Of a stretch of 64,000 nt of DNA, positions 15,980 through 23,941 are shown piece after piece. The translations under genes were made by a program, and so were the position numbers. This DNA comes from Microbacterium sp. RURRCA19A (GTDB lineage Bacteria > Actinomycetota > Actinomycetes > Actinomycetales > Microbacteriaceae), in contig NZ_FTNQ01000006.1 in assembly GCF_900156455.1 (NCBI RefSeq), positions 1 through 64,000 of the forward strand. Reading direction: 5' to 3'. Position 1 is the stretch's first letter; the number at the start of each line of letters is the position of its first letter. Below the pieces are notes generated by a model, which was given only the letters and a program-made list of their open reading frames with translations, did no database searches and was not told where the DNA came from.

Positions 15980-16642
15980 ATGACCACCACCACGAAGCCC
16001 TCCGTAGCGGAGGTGAAGGCCTCCAGCGAGGCGCCGTTCCGACAGCAATGGGACGCCTGCCTCGCGGATCCCCCTTGGCCCAAGCAAGGCGGCGAGAGGC
16101 ATTACGACACGATGTCACTCGCCGAGATCCAGGCGATGACGCCGGCCATCCAGGCGCTCATGAAGCCAGATTCCTGGATGTTCATGTGGACCACCGTTGG
16201 CCTGGAAGAGATCTCCAAGCAGATCCTGGGCAGCTGGGGCTACCGCTACGAGAACCGCATCATCTGGTGCAAACCCAACCGCTTCGGCTTCGGCGATCCC
16301 CGCATCGGGATCCGCCGCTCGACCGAAGTGCTGCTCGTCGGCACCCGCGGTAACGTCCGCAGCCACTTCCGCTCCCAGCAGGACTGGTTCATCTCACCGG
16401 CCGGACTCCACTCCGAGAAGCCGCTCGAGCAGTGGGCGATCCTGCGCCGGATCGTCGGCCCCGACGCCCGCGTGCTCGAGCTGTTCTCGCGCCAGCGGTT
16501 CCCCGACGCTCGTCACGGGTTCTGGGGGCAGGAGTTGGAGACGTGCGACGTCTCGCTTCTCCCCTGGGGCTACGCCGTCCCGGCGGACTTCACTACGCCC
16601 GATCCCGGCTCCATCGCTGAGCCCTTCACCTCGAAGGAGTGA
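15980..16642 (+). CDS. MT-A70 family DNA N6-adenine methyltransferase
   Basis: A 220-residue protein with the DPPW catalytic motif at residues 30-33 (CLADPPWPKQGG). It continues with MKPDSWMFMWTT, ENRIIWCKPNRFGFGDPRIG and EKPLEQWAILRRIV, and the AdoMet-loop region VLELFSRQRFPDARHGFWG. These are landmarks of the MT-A70 family, which methylates the N6 of adenine in DNA or RNA. On a mobile element it most likely modifies DNA to evade host restriction or mark replication. GGAGGAAGGA stands 10 bases ahead of the ATG. No cognate endonuclease is adjacent. Confidence 0.8.
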   Translation: MTTTTKPSVAEVKASSEAPFRQQWDACLADPPWPKQGGERHYDTMSLAEIQAMTPAIQALMKPDSWMFMWTTVGLEEISKQILGSWGYRYENRIIWCKPNRFGFGDPRIGIRRSTEVLLVGTRGNVRSHFRSQQDWFISPAGLHSEKPLEQWAILRRIVGPDARVLELFSRQRFPDARHGFWGQELETCDVSLLPWGYAVPADFTTPDPGSIAEPFTSKE

Positions 16643-16645
16643 CCG

Positions 16646-16864
16646 ATGTTCAACGAACCCAAGCACGACGACAAGGAGCCCGTACCGATCATGAAGCGCT
16701 TCCTCTACGGCTGCCTGCTTGCCCTCGCCGGCGTTATAGCGCTCTGGCTCGCGCTGCAGCTCCTGGCGCAGTTCTGGGGCTGGTTGCTGCTCCTTGCCGC
16801 CATCGCCAGTCTCATCTACGCCGCTGTCCGATTCGTCCGGCGGCGGCGAGATGGGCGGTGGTGA
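16646..16864 (+). CDS. Small membrane protein
   Basis: A 72-residue protein. A charged N-terminus is followed by two hydrophobic segments, FLYGCLLALAGVIALWLALQ and GWLLLLAAIASLIYAAVRF, and then a basic tail (RRRRDGRW). The topology suggests a hairpin in the inner membrane. AAGGAG lies 7 bases before the ATG and the gene begins 3 bases after the methyltransferase, so they are co-transcribed. Small two-helix proteins of this type accompany transfer genes on conjugative elements. Confidence 0.6.
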   Translation: MFNEPKHDDKEPVPIMKRFLYGCLLALAGVIALWLALQLLAQFWGWLLLLAAIASLIYAAVRFVRRRRDGRW

Positions 16865-16914
16865 GCATGAGCACGATCACCCCTGGCGAGACGTTGTGGA
16901 ATCGTCAACGTAGG

Positions 16915-16943
16915 TTGACAGAACGACGGCAGTGCCTCATAGT
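16915..16943 (+). promoter_or_regulatory. Promoter for the coupling-protein operon
   Basis: TTGACA and CATAGT with 17-base spacing lie about 80 bases upstream of the GTG start of the 78-residue gene. It is the best plus-strand promoter match in this part of the element. Confidence 0.6.
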
Positions 16944-17027
16944 GCCGCGTCCCCTCCGCGATCACAGGCGCTTTCACGGCGCATCGGCGGGAGCACATCA
17001 ACAACTGAATAGAGAGGAGGTAGCCCT

Positions 17028-17264
17028 GTGAGCACCCCACCGAATCGGGCAGGCCGACGCCGGTATCGCAAGAGTCGCGACCGCCGCGTCTGGGTCTTCT
17101 CCGAGCTCAATCACGACCTGCGCCCTGAGCAGATCGCGAAGATCCTCGTCAGCGGCGGTCTGGAGCAGGCGCGGCGTGAAGCCGAAGCCCGTGCCGAAGA
17201 AGAAGCCCGCCTCGCGACCGAAGCCCGCGACGCCTCGACGGGCGAGGAGGACGGCGATGCCTGA
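17028..17264 (+). CDS. Small charged protein before the coupling ATPase
   Basis: A 78-residue, highly charged protein: basic N-terminus (RAGRRRYRKSRDRR) and an acidic, Ala/Glu-rich helical tail (EARAEEEARLATEAR). GAGGAGG 7 bases before the GTG fixes the start. The last 8 bases overlap the start of the coupling ATPase gene, so the two are translationally linked. It may be an accessory nucleic-acid-binding or adaptor protein; no family was recognised. Confidence 0.6.
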   Translation: MSTPPNRAGRRRYRKSRDRRVWVFSELNHDLRPEQIAKILVSGGLEQARREAEARAEEEARLATEARDASTGEEDGDA

Positions 17265-19416
17265 ACCGTTCGTCTTCACCCGCCTGCATCTTCCTCGTCC
17301 AATCTCGCCGGACATGGCCAGCGCCCTGCTGAGCCGCTTGGCGGGAACCGACGTACCGCGCCCGCTCTCGTTTGAGGTGCGGGCGAGCGACGACGGCATC
17401 CAGCACGTCCTCGGCTGCGCCAAGACGAGCGCCCACTACCTGAAGCACCTGCTGAAAGGGCACGTGCCGGGCATCGTCTTCGAGGCGGCCGCCCGGGCGC
17501 CGCTGGTGTCCGCCGGACGCGTCGAGGCTCGCCAACATGGCCTGCCGACAGGCTCCCCCGATCCCGAGCAGCTGACCGCCGCGATCTACAACGTCCTGGC
17601 GGCACGAAAGGACGGCGAATCCCTCGTGCTCCAGGTAGTGCTGGGACGGGCGTTCGCTCCGCAACTCGTCCGTGCTGATGCACCTGATCCGCTCCAGCCG
17701 CTCACCTCGAGACTCTGGCATGGCGTCAAGAAGGCATCGCTCGACACTCGACGGAGGCTCCAGGAGCACGCCGCCGAAGTGCGTCGCCAGGTCGTCGTCC
17801 GTATCGGCGTCGACGGGCCGGATGCAGGGCGCCGCGCGCTGCTGGCCCGCAGACTGTTTGGCAGCCTGCAGGGGCTCGAGGCTATCGGGGTCACCCTGTC
17901 ACTTGTACGCGAGGCTCCGACCAACCTCCACTTCGCAAGTTCTGTCCGGGCACGCCTCGAACTGACCGCCTCGGAGCTTGCGCCGCTCCTCGGGTGGCCG
18001 CTGGGTGAGCAGGACCTGCCCGGCATCGAACCGCTCCATCCGAAGCGCCTGCCGGTACCGAAGGGCGTGTCGAGGACGGAGAGCGTCTTCGCCACGGCGA
18101 GTGGGCCGGGGCCGGAGCGGCTGATCGGGTTCGCGCCCGACCAGCGCCTTCAGCACTCCGTCGCGCTCGGGCCCACGGGGTCGGGTAAGAGTGTGCTCCT
18201 GGAGCACCTCATCCTCAGTGATATCGCTGCGGGACGTGCCTGCGTCGTGGTCGAGCCGAAGAAGCAACTCATCGACTCGATTCTCGACCGGGTGCCCGCC
18301 TCGGACGCGGACAGGATCGTCGTGCTGAACGCAGCGGACGAGTTCCCGGTCGGGTTCAACCCGCTGGAACTCGGCGCCGATGATGACCCCTACGTCGTCG
18401 CCGACAACCTGCTCGCCGCCTTCGCCGCGCTCTTCCAAGACGGCTGGGGACCACGCACCGAGTACCTCATCCAGGGCGCGCTCGTGACCCTGCTGCTCGC
18501 TGGGCACCGGCGCGGCATCCCGTACACGATTCCGGACCTGCCGCTGCTGCTCACGGACGCCCCGCTGCGGCTTGAAGCCGTCAAGTACGTCACCGACGAT
18601 CCATCGCTCGCGGTGTTCTGGAGCGAGTTCGAGGACATGCCGGTGCGCCAGCGCGTCAACCAGATCGCAGCACCGCTGAACAAGCTCCGCAAGATCGTGA
18701 TGCGCAAGAACCTTGTCGCCATGCTCGGACAGCCGTCGCCCCGCTTCCGGCTCCGCGATGTCTTCCGTGAAGGCAAGACCGTCCTGGTGCCGCTCAACGA
18801 AGCGCTCATCGGGAAGGGCGCCGCCAACTTCCTCGGCAGCCTCGTGCTCGCCGAGCTGTGGACCGCCACGCTCAAGCGCGCGAGCGAGAAGGAACCCTGG
18901 AAGCGACCCGGGATGATCTTCGTCGACGAGGTGCAGAACTATCTCCACCTCCCGACCGACATCGGTGACGCGATGGCGACCAGCCGCTCCTACGGGGTCG
19001 CGTGGCACGTGGCGCACCAGTACCGGACCCAACTCCCTCCGGCGATGCGAGAAGGCTTCGACACCAACGCCCGCACGAAAATCGTGTTCGCCCTCGAGCA
19101 CAAAGACGCCTCCGACCTCGCCAAGCGCGCGCCGGGCCTCACTACCGAGGACTTCCAAGGTCTCGGCAAGTACGAGATCTACGGACGTCTAGTGGCGGGC
19201 GGTGCCCCGACCGACTGGTTCTCCGCCCGCACGCTGCCACCCGCGCCGCTCGTTGGTGCCGGTGAGCAGATCCGCGCTACCAGCCGCACCATGTATGGGC
19301 TGCAGCCCAAGTCCGTCCCAGATGCCCTCGTCGACGCGCCACTCGCTACGCCAGCCGCAGCACCCGCCGCGCCACAGGCCAAGCGTCCTCGCGGGCAGAA
19401 GGCGAGGCGCTCATGA
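17257..19416 (+). CDS. Type IV secretion coupling ATPase (VirD4/TraG-like)
   Basis: A 719-residue protein. Residues ~1-290 form an N-terminal domain without membrane helices. GPTGSGKS at ~305 is the Walker A motif, and GMIFVDEVQN at ~553 is Walker B. AWHVAHQYRTQLPPAMREGF and FALEHKDASDLAKRAPGLTT follow, as in TraG/VirD4-type conjugative DNA transfer proteins. The missing transmembrane anchor is typical of this actinobacterial subgroup. It should pump or recruit DNA at the membrane during conjugation. The ATG overlaps the upstream small gene; the tail is Ala/Pro/Lys-rich. Confidence 0.8.
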   Translation: MPEPFVFTRLHLPRPISPDMASALLSRLAGTDVPRPLSFEVRASDDGIQHVLGCAKTSAHYLKHLLKGHVPGIVFEAAARAPLVSAGRVEARQHGLPTGSPDPEQLTAAIYNVLAARKDGESLVLQVVLGRAFAPQLVRADAPDPLQPLTSRLWHGVKKASLDTRRRLQEHAAEVRRQVVVRIGVDGPDAGRRALLARRLFGSLQGLEAIGVTLSLVREAPTNLHFASSVRARLELTASELAPLLGWPLGEQDLPGIEPLHPKRLPVPKGVSRTESVFATASGPGPERLIGFAPDQRLQHSVALGPTGSGKSVLLEHLILSDIAAGRACVVVEPKKQLIDSILDRVPASDADRIVVLNAADEFPVGFNPLELGADDDPYVVADNLLAAFAALFQDGWGPRTEYLIQGALVTLLLAGHRRGIPYTIPDLPLLLTDAPLRLEAVKYVTDDPSLAVFWSEFEDMPVRQRVNQIAAPLNKLRKIVMRKNLVAMLGQPSPRFRLRDVFREGKTVLVPLNEALIGKGAANFLGSLVLAELWTATLKRASEKEPWKRPGMIFVDEVQNYLHLPTDIGDAMATSRSYGVAWHVAHQYRTQLPPAMREGFDTNARTKIVFALEHKDASDLAKRAPGLTTEDFQGLGKYEIYGRLVAGGAPTDWFSARTLPPAPLVGAGEQIRATSRTMYGLQPKSVPDALVDAPLATPAAAPAAPQAKRPRGQKARRS

Positions 19417-19507
19417 GTCTCGGAAGATCTCCCGGCTACCTCTGGCGAGGAACGTCCGGTCGCCCGTCCGCTCGGCCGTCCACTCACATCCGGCAACGTG
19501 CCTCGCA

Positions 19508-19548
19508 CCCCGCCCCTTTCAGGCCCGTACGGCCCCTTTCGGGCGGGG
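19508..19548. repeat. GC-rich hairpin before the replication-relaxation gene
   Basis: CCCCGCCC and GGGCGGGG flank 25 bases that include two CCCTTTC-type direct repeats. It lies in the 187-base gap after the coupling ATPase. It could be a terminator or a structured leader; the gap holds no gene I can support. Confidence 0.4.
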
Positions 19549-19603
19549 ACTCACCCTGCTTTGCAGGGATGGTTCCACTGCCTTCCCGCATCCGGAGGCG
19601 GCC

Positions 19604-20470
19604 ATGACCGACACTCCGCGCACCTGGAAGCCCAGCCGCATCCGTGAGCTCGAGCAGCACCTCACCGAGCGCGACGTCGCACTGCTTCACGACCTCGAGC
19701 GGTTCCGGCTGCTCCGAAGCAGCCAGCTCCAGCGCCTCCACTTCGGAGTCACCCCACTCGGCAAGCACGCGACCGAACTCGCAGCAGTTCGCGCCACCAA
19801 CCGCGTGCTCACCCGACTCCAGCGTCTCGGCGTCATCGAACGAGTCGGGCGGCGGATCGGTGGCCCACACCACGGGTCGAGCGCCACCATCTGGCAACTC
19901 GCACCTGCTGGTGAACGGTTCCTGCGCGCCCTGCGAGGAGACCCGGACCGCCGCAAGTTCGGCACACCCGGAGCGGTGTTCATCTCACACACACTCGCCG
20001 TCGCCGACGCCGCGATCACCGTTCTGGAGCACGCCCGCTCCGGCCGATACGAGGTGTTGGAGCTGGAGACCGAGCCGGACTGCTGGCGCAGCTTCCAGGC
20101 GGGTGGTTCCGCCCTGGCACTGAAGCCTGACCTGCTCATCGTCACCGCCGATACCCAGACCGAGACGCACACGTTCGTCGAGGTCGACCTCGGTACCGAG
20201 CACCTGCCCGCCATCCGCCGAAAGTGCGACCTTTACCAGCGCGCCTACCTGGGTGGCAGCGAGGAGCGCGCCCGTGGCCTCTTCCCGGCGGTTGTCTGGA
20301 TCGTCCCGGACAACAAGCGCGCCGCGTCGCTACGCGCCGGCATCGCCACCCACAGGTCTCTCGATCCCGACCTGTTCACGGTCGTCACCACCCACGAAAC
20401 GCTCGGCACCCTGGCTCCCTACGAGCCCACCACCAACCACTTCCCTCGAAAGGAGGACCCCACACCATGA
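19604..20470 (+). CDS. Replication-relaxation family protein
   Basis: A 288-residue protein of the family found on actinobacterial plasmids and conjugative elements (Replic_Relax). The N-terminal ~100 residues form a winged helix: LTERDVALLHDLERFRLLRS, VLTRLQRLGVIERVGRR. The C-terminal half has a restriction-like core, with LKPDLLIVTADTQTE and THTFVEVDLGTE supplying D and E-V-D residues. YEVLELETEPDCWRSFQAGG precedes them. It probably binds plasmid DNA and helps initiate transfer replication. GGAGGCGGCC stands before the ATG. Downstream genes follow with overlaps. Confidence 0.75.
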   Translation: MTDTPRTWKPSRIRELEQHLTERDVALLHDLERFRLLRSSQLQRLHFGVTPLGKHATELAAVRATNRVLTRLQRLGVIERVGRRIGGPHHGSSATIWQLAPAGERFLRALRGDPDRRKFGTPGAVFISHTLAVADAAITVLEHARSGRYEVLELETEPDCWRSFQAGGSALALKPDLLIVTADTQTETHTFVEVDLGTEHLPAIRRKCDLYQRAYLGGSEERARGLFPAVVWIVPDNKRAASLRAGIATHRSLDPDLFTVVTTHETLGTLAPYEPTTNHFPRKEDPTP

Positions 20471-20784
20471 CTTCATCAACACAACTCGCGCTGGATATCG
20501 ACAAGATCGTCCCGGCCAGCCTCGACCAAGCGGAGACCGCGCTGCGGATCCTCGAGGACTGGGCGGACGGCGACAGCACCGACATCGACGAGGGCATCGC
20601 TCGGCTCCTCGCCGCCACCATGCACAGCGGGCCGGACACCGCATTGCACCAGTTTGCAAGCACCGGCGAGCTCATCGCCGACCAGGCACTCGCCGAACTC
20701 GGCGACGTCGAAGTACCGCTGGAACGCGAAGCCTGGGTCGACGCCCTTGGTCGCTACATCATCAGCGGAGGGCGCCGCTCATGA
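20467..20784 (+). CDS. Small acidic protein, unrecognised
   Basis: A 105-residue acidic helical protein (LDQAETALRILEDWADGD, IDEGIARLLAATMHSG, GELIADQALAELGDVEVPLE). AAAGGAGG lies 9 bases upstream of the ATG; the start overlaps the preceding stop and the end overlaps the next start. The tight coupling places it in the same operon as the replication-relaxation and ArdA-like genes. No motif indicates a function. Confidence 0.55.
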   Translation: MTSSTQLALDIDKIVPASLDQAETALRILEDWADGDSTDIDEGIARLLAATMHSGPDTALHQFASTGELIADQALAELGDVEVPLEREAWVDALGRYIISGGRRS

Positions 20785-21605
20785 GCGAACACGAACCGCA
20801 CATGGCCCCAGAACCCCGTCCCGCACAGCAACGCGAGACGCCGGACTGGCGGCGCCTGGAAAGCGCCACGAACCGCTTCGCGCAGCTCGTCGTCGACGGG
20901 ATCGCCGAAGCACATGCTGAGGGGCGGGAGATCGATGCGTCGACCGCTCGTTGCATCGCCCACGTGCTCGGCCGCGCCTATGGACGCGAGAGCGCGCTGG
21001 CGGGCTTCGGCCGCACCGGCGAAGGATCGTACTTGTCGCTTCGCGACGAGTACCTCGACCTCTACGGAGACGAACGCGCTGGCACAGTCATCAAGGAGAT
21101 GATCGACTGGCTCGGCACGTACCTCGTCCAGCAAAAAGGCACGGGATCCGGCCGTCGCTTCATGAACGAGCACCTGCCACCCAAGCTCGACCAACTTCTC
21201 ATCCGCACCAGCGTGCCCGTGGCAGGCCAACGCTTCACCGTCCACATCCCCGCCAGCTGGCACAGCGGCCACGAGGACGAACTCATCGAGCTGCTCACGA
21301 CGCTCCAACTCCCCGAAGACGAAGCCCTGCAAGCGTTCCTGTCGCTGCCCGACGTCAACGTCGGGACAGACGACATCATGAAGAGCTTCCACGAAGCCTT
21401 CGCCGGAACCTACCGGGACGAGGACGCCGCACTGCGAGCGCTCAGCCCACTCGAGGACTGGGAGAACAGCCTCGCGGACTGGTGCATCGACAACGCCGTC
21501 GAACCCGAGGCCCTCGACTGGAACTACGAACCGCTCATGGAGCGGCTCCGTGGCATCTACGACGTCGTCGAAGGCAAGGAGGTGCTCCATGTCTTCATCA
21601 GATAG
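20781..21605 (+). CDS. Protein with ArdA-like antirestriction C-terminus
   Basis: A 274-residue acidic protein. The C-terminal ~90 residues resemble ArdA: SFHEAFAGTYRDEDAALRAL matches the F-x-E-A-Y-x-G-x-Y motif of ArdA. ENSLADWCIDNAVEPEALDW and the closing VVEGKEVLHVFIR match its end. ArdA proteins mimic B-DNA and block type I restriction enzymes. The N-terminal ~170 residues are different (RCIAHVLGRAYGRESALAGF), so this would be an extended member. ATGA overlaps the upstream stop. The family call needs profile confirmation. Confidence 0.5.
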   Translation: MSEHEPHMAPEPRPAQQRETPDWRRLESATNRFAQLVVDGIAEAHAEGREIDASTARCIAHVLGRAYGRESALAGFGRTGEGSYLSLRDEYLDLYGDERAGTVIKEMIDWLGTYLVQQKGTGSGRRFMNEHLPPKLDQLLIRTSVPVAGQRFTVHIPASWHSGHEDELIELLTTLQLPEDEALQAFLSLPDVNVGTDDIMKSFHEAFAGTYRDEDAALRALSPLEDWENSLADWCIDNAVEPEALDWNYEPLMERLRGIYDVVEGKEVLHVFIR

Positions 21606-21867
21606 CGGCCCGCCACCTCAGATTCGCGGACCAGCCGAGTTCGCCCACGGCAGACAGCGGCCGTTGCCGATTCCACAACAGGAAAAGCCAGATAAGGCGG
21701 TAAAATTAGAGGGTAAACGGAGCACACCCCGCATGTCGCGATTCAAGACTACGGGCCCGCGTCCCGGCCCGAGATACTCGGGGGCGCACACTCCACCACA
21801 TCTCTCTCGAAAGCTCGCCGCAGTCGCGGTCGCAGCCCTCACCGACACGGAAGGAGGGCAACGATGA
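21589..21867 (+). CDS. Small basic protein before the recombinase
   Basis: A 92-residue protein, Pro/Arg/Lys-rich and probably disordered (GPPPQIRGPAEFAHGRQRP, MSRFKTTGPRPGPRYSGAHT), with a short helical end (LSRKLAAVAVAALTDTE). AAGGAGGTGCTCC before the ATG is one of the best ribosome sites in the element. It overlaps both neighbours, including ATGA with the recombinase. Position and charge suggest a DNA-binding accessory, for example a directionality factor, but that is inference. Confidence 0.6.
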   Translation: MSSSDSGPPPQIRGPAEFAHGRQRPLPIPQQEKPDKAVKLEGKRSTPRMSRFKTTGPRPGPRYSGAHTPPHLSRKLAAVAVAALTDTEGGQR

Positions 21868-23756
21868 GCATGCCCGAACTCGACACCACCGCTGCGTTCC
21901 TGACCGCCCCGCCACCACTGCGGAGCGCCAAGATCGAGATGACCGAGGACGAGGTCGTCGCAAGCATCACCAGCGATAACCCGCTGGTGCCGTCCAGCCT
22001 CCCGAAAGGCACGCGCGCCGTGCTCTACCTCCGCGTCTCAAGCAAGGGCCAGGTCGACACCGACTACGACCCCGAGGGCATCTCGCTTCCCGCGCAGCGC
22101 ATCTCCTGCGCGCGCAAAGCGGAACAACTCGGGTTGACCGTCATCGGCGAGTACGTCGAACCCGGACGCAGTGCGACCGAGATGACTAAGCGCGTCGCCT
22201 TCCAGGCGATGCTGGAGCGCGTCTCACGCCAGCACGACGTGGACGCGATCATCGTCCACGACCTCAGCCGCTTCGCCCGCAACCGCATCGACGACGCCAT
22301 CGTCATGGCCGACCTCCGTAAGCGCGGCGTGACCCTGATCTCCGCCACCGAATCCATCGACGCGACCCCGGTCGGGCAGCTCATGCACGGACTCTTGGCT
22401 GCATTCAACGAGTACCGCAGCGCGAAAGACGGCGCCGAGGTGTCCTACAAGATGGGGCAGAAGGCGATGAACGGCGGCACGCTAGGTCGAGCACCGCTGG
22501 GCTACCTCAACGTCACCGACAACATCGAGGGGCGCAAGATCAACACGATCGCGGTCGACGAAGAGCGAGCACCGTTCGTGAAGCTCGCCTTCGACCTCTA
22601 CGCCCGCGGCCAGATGACCTTCCAGGACATCGCCGACGAGCTCACCGACCGGGGACTCCTGACCAGGGCGACCGCCCGCTGGCCAGCCGGCCCCGTCTCG
22701 GACTCCAAGATCCACCAGATGCTCCGCGACCGCTACTACCTGGGCGAGGTGCGGTATCGGGGCGAGTACTACGAGGGTCGCCACGAAGCACTCATCGACG
22801 TGAAACTCTTCGACCGCGTGCAGGAACTGCTCGACACGCGCGGCTACTCCAGCGAGCGCCGACGCAAGCACGATCACTACCTCAAGGGCACGATCTGGTG
22901 CGGGCGGTGCCGACTCGAAGCCGACACCAACCGCCGCATGATCCTCATGCACGTCAACAGCAAGACGAAGGCGACCTACTCATACTTCTTCTGCCGCGGC
23001 GTGCAAGACCACACCTGCGATGCCCCATACTCCAATATCGACCGCATCGAGGAAGCCGTCGAACGGCACTACAAGACGCTCTCGCTCCGGCCGGAGTTCG
23101 TCCAGGCCGTCCGCACCCTCATGGAGGCCGCCGTCAACGACCAGATCGGTGCGCAGAAGATGCTCCAAGAGCAAGCGAAAACCCAGCTGCAACGGCTCGC
23201 GACCCAGGAAGATAACCTCATCGACCTCGCCGCAGACGGCGGCATCGACACCTCTCGCGTCCGCAGCAAGCTGCGCGATATCGCTCGGCAGCGTAAGGAA
23301 CTCGAAGTCGAACTCGCCTCCGTCACGGACGACATCGCGCCTGGCATGGCGTACATCGACGCTCACCTGGAGTTGCTGACTCAGCCGTACGAGCTGTACC
23401 GCTACGCAAGCGACCAGACGAGGCGCATGCTCAACCAGGCGATCTTCAGGCACGTCTATGTCGTGAACGAAGAAGTAGTCGGCGACGAGCTCAACACCCC
23501 GATGCGGGAACTGCTCGCCTCCCAACGCGGCTGGAGCGTCTTCGAGGACACCGGTGACGACGTTCTCGCCCGCGAACTCGCCACCGCTGAAGCACAGCGT
23601 CACGCAGGCGTGGGTGAAACAAAGCAGGCCACCGTTTCCGGTGGCCTGCTTGATGATTTCATTCCGGCCCTACTGACCGACCGTGCGGAAACGGTTGGCA
23701 TTTGCAGTAAGCCATCTATGGTGCGCCCGAAGGGACTCGAACCCCTAACCTTCTGA
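21864..23756 (+). CDS. Large serine recombinase (integrase)
   Basis: A 630-residue protein. The resolvase catalytic domain starts near residue 51: RAVLYLRVSSKGQ with nucleophile Ser 59, then GISLPAQR and HDLSRFARNRIDDAI. The recombinase domain (LGRAPLGYLNV) and a zinc ribbon (WCGRC at ~346, then FFCRGVQDHTC) follow, then a coiled coil. This is the enzyme that inserts and excises the element. The last ~45 codons run through a perfect hairpin and into the tRNA-Arg gene, with the stop in its anticodon arm, so the C-terminus is probably read-through into host DNA. GGAGG precedes the ATG, which overlaps the upstream stop. Confidence 0.9.
   Translation: MSMPELDTTAAFLTAPPPLRSAKIEMTEDEVVASITSDNPLVPSSLPKGTRAVLYLRVSSKGQVDTDYDPEGISLPAQRISCARKAEQLGLTVIGEYVEPGRSATEMTKRVAFQAMLERVSRQHDVDAIIVHDLSRFARNRIDDAIVMADLRKRGVTLISATESIDATPVGQLMHGLLAAFNEYRSAKDGAEVSYKMGQKAMNGGTLGRAPLGYLNVTDNIEGRKINTIAVDEERAPFVKLAFDLYARGQMTFQDIADELTDRGLLTRATARWPAGPVSDSKIHQMLRDRYYLGEVRYRGEYYEGRHEALIDVKLFDRVQELLDTRGYSSERRRKHDHYLKGTIWCGRCRLEADTNRRMILMHVNSKTKATYSYFFCRGVQDHTCDAPYSNIDRIEEAVERHYKTLSLRPEFVQAVRTLMEAAVNDQIGAQKMLQEQAKTQLQRLATQEDNLIDLAADGGIDTSRVRSKLRDIARQRKELEVELASVTDDIAPGMAYIDAHLELLTQPYELYRYASDQTRRMLNQAIFRHVYVVNEEVVGDELNTPMRELLASQRGWSVFEDTGDDVLARELATAEAQRHAGVGETKQATVSGGLLDDFIPALLTDRAETVGICSKPSMVRPKGLEPLTF
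23622..23651 (-). terminator. Terminator of tRNA-Arg, inside the recombinase 3' end
   Basis: A perfect 13-bp stem (AAGCAGGCCACCG with CGGTGGCCTGCTT) is closed by TTTC on the plus strand, which is a stable GAAA tetraloop on the minus strand. TGTTTC follows on the minus strand, about 70 bases after the tRNA 3' end. It fits a tRNA terminator better than recombinase coding sequence. Confidence 0.7.
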
Positions 23757-23794
23757 TCCGTAGTCAGATGCTCTATCCATTGAGCTACGGGCGC
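23719..23794 (-). tRNA. tRNA-Arg (anticodon ACG)
   Basis: A full cloverleaf can be drawn. The acceptor GCGCCCG pairs with CGGGCGC, the D arm is GCTC/GAGC, and the anticodon stem TCTGA/TCAGA holds the loop CTACGGA with anticodon ACG. The T arm AGGGG-TTCGAGT-CCCTT is followed by an encoded CCA. It reads CGU and, through inosine, CGC and CGA codons. The serine recombinase reading frame ends inside it, which marks it as the integration neighbourhood. Confidence 0.95.
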
Positions 23795-23941
23795 AGGGCC
23801 TCCGCGCGAAACGGCGCGCAGGCCGTGGTCCAGCATAGCCCGGACCCGCGTCGAGGTCTAATCGGCGCCGGAGGCAACGCATCCCGGGCGTGGCGAGCGC
23901 GTGACGAGGCGATGAAGACGCGCCGAACGTAGGCTGATCGC

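Larger units (their letters stand above)
1..23720. mobile_element. Integrated conjugative-type element, right portion
   Basis: This is a continuous accessory block ending in a large serine recombinase beside tRNA-Arg. It contains a VirD4/TraG-like ATPase, a replication-relaxation protein, DUF3846 proteins, an RHH protein, an adenine methyltransferase, an ArdA-like protein and an excisionase-like protein, which together are the usual gene content of actinobacterial integrative and conjugative elements. No relaxase or VirB4-type ATPase is seen, so the rest should lie left of the window. No second copy of the tRNA 3' end was found by eye, so the left attachment site is not here. The right limit is placed near the CCA end of the tRNA; the true crossover may be up to about 100 bp further left. 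Confidence 0.8.

Noticed and set aside
16867..17031. 54-codon ORF in the gap before the coupling-protein operon
   Set aside because: It overlaps a good promoter (TTGACA-N17-CATAGT), has random composition and no ribosome site.
19413..19607. 64-codon ORF starting at the coupling ATPase stop
   Set aside because: Arg/Pro/Ser filler across a GC-rich hairpin; the ATGA overlap alone is not enough.
23600..23836. Minus-strand 78-codon ORF containing VAQWIEHLTTDQKVRGSSPF
   Set aside because: This phrase is the usual false translation of a tRNA gene; the DNA is tRNA-Arg and its terminator.
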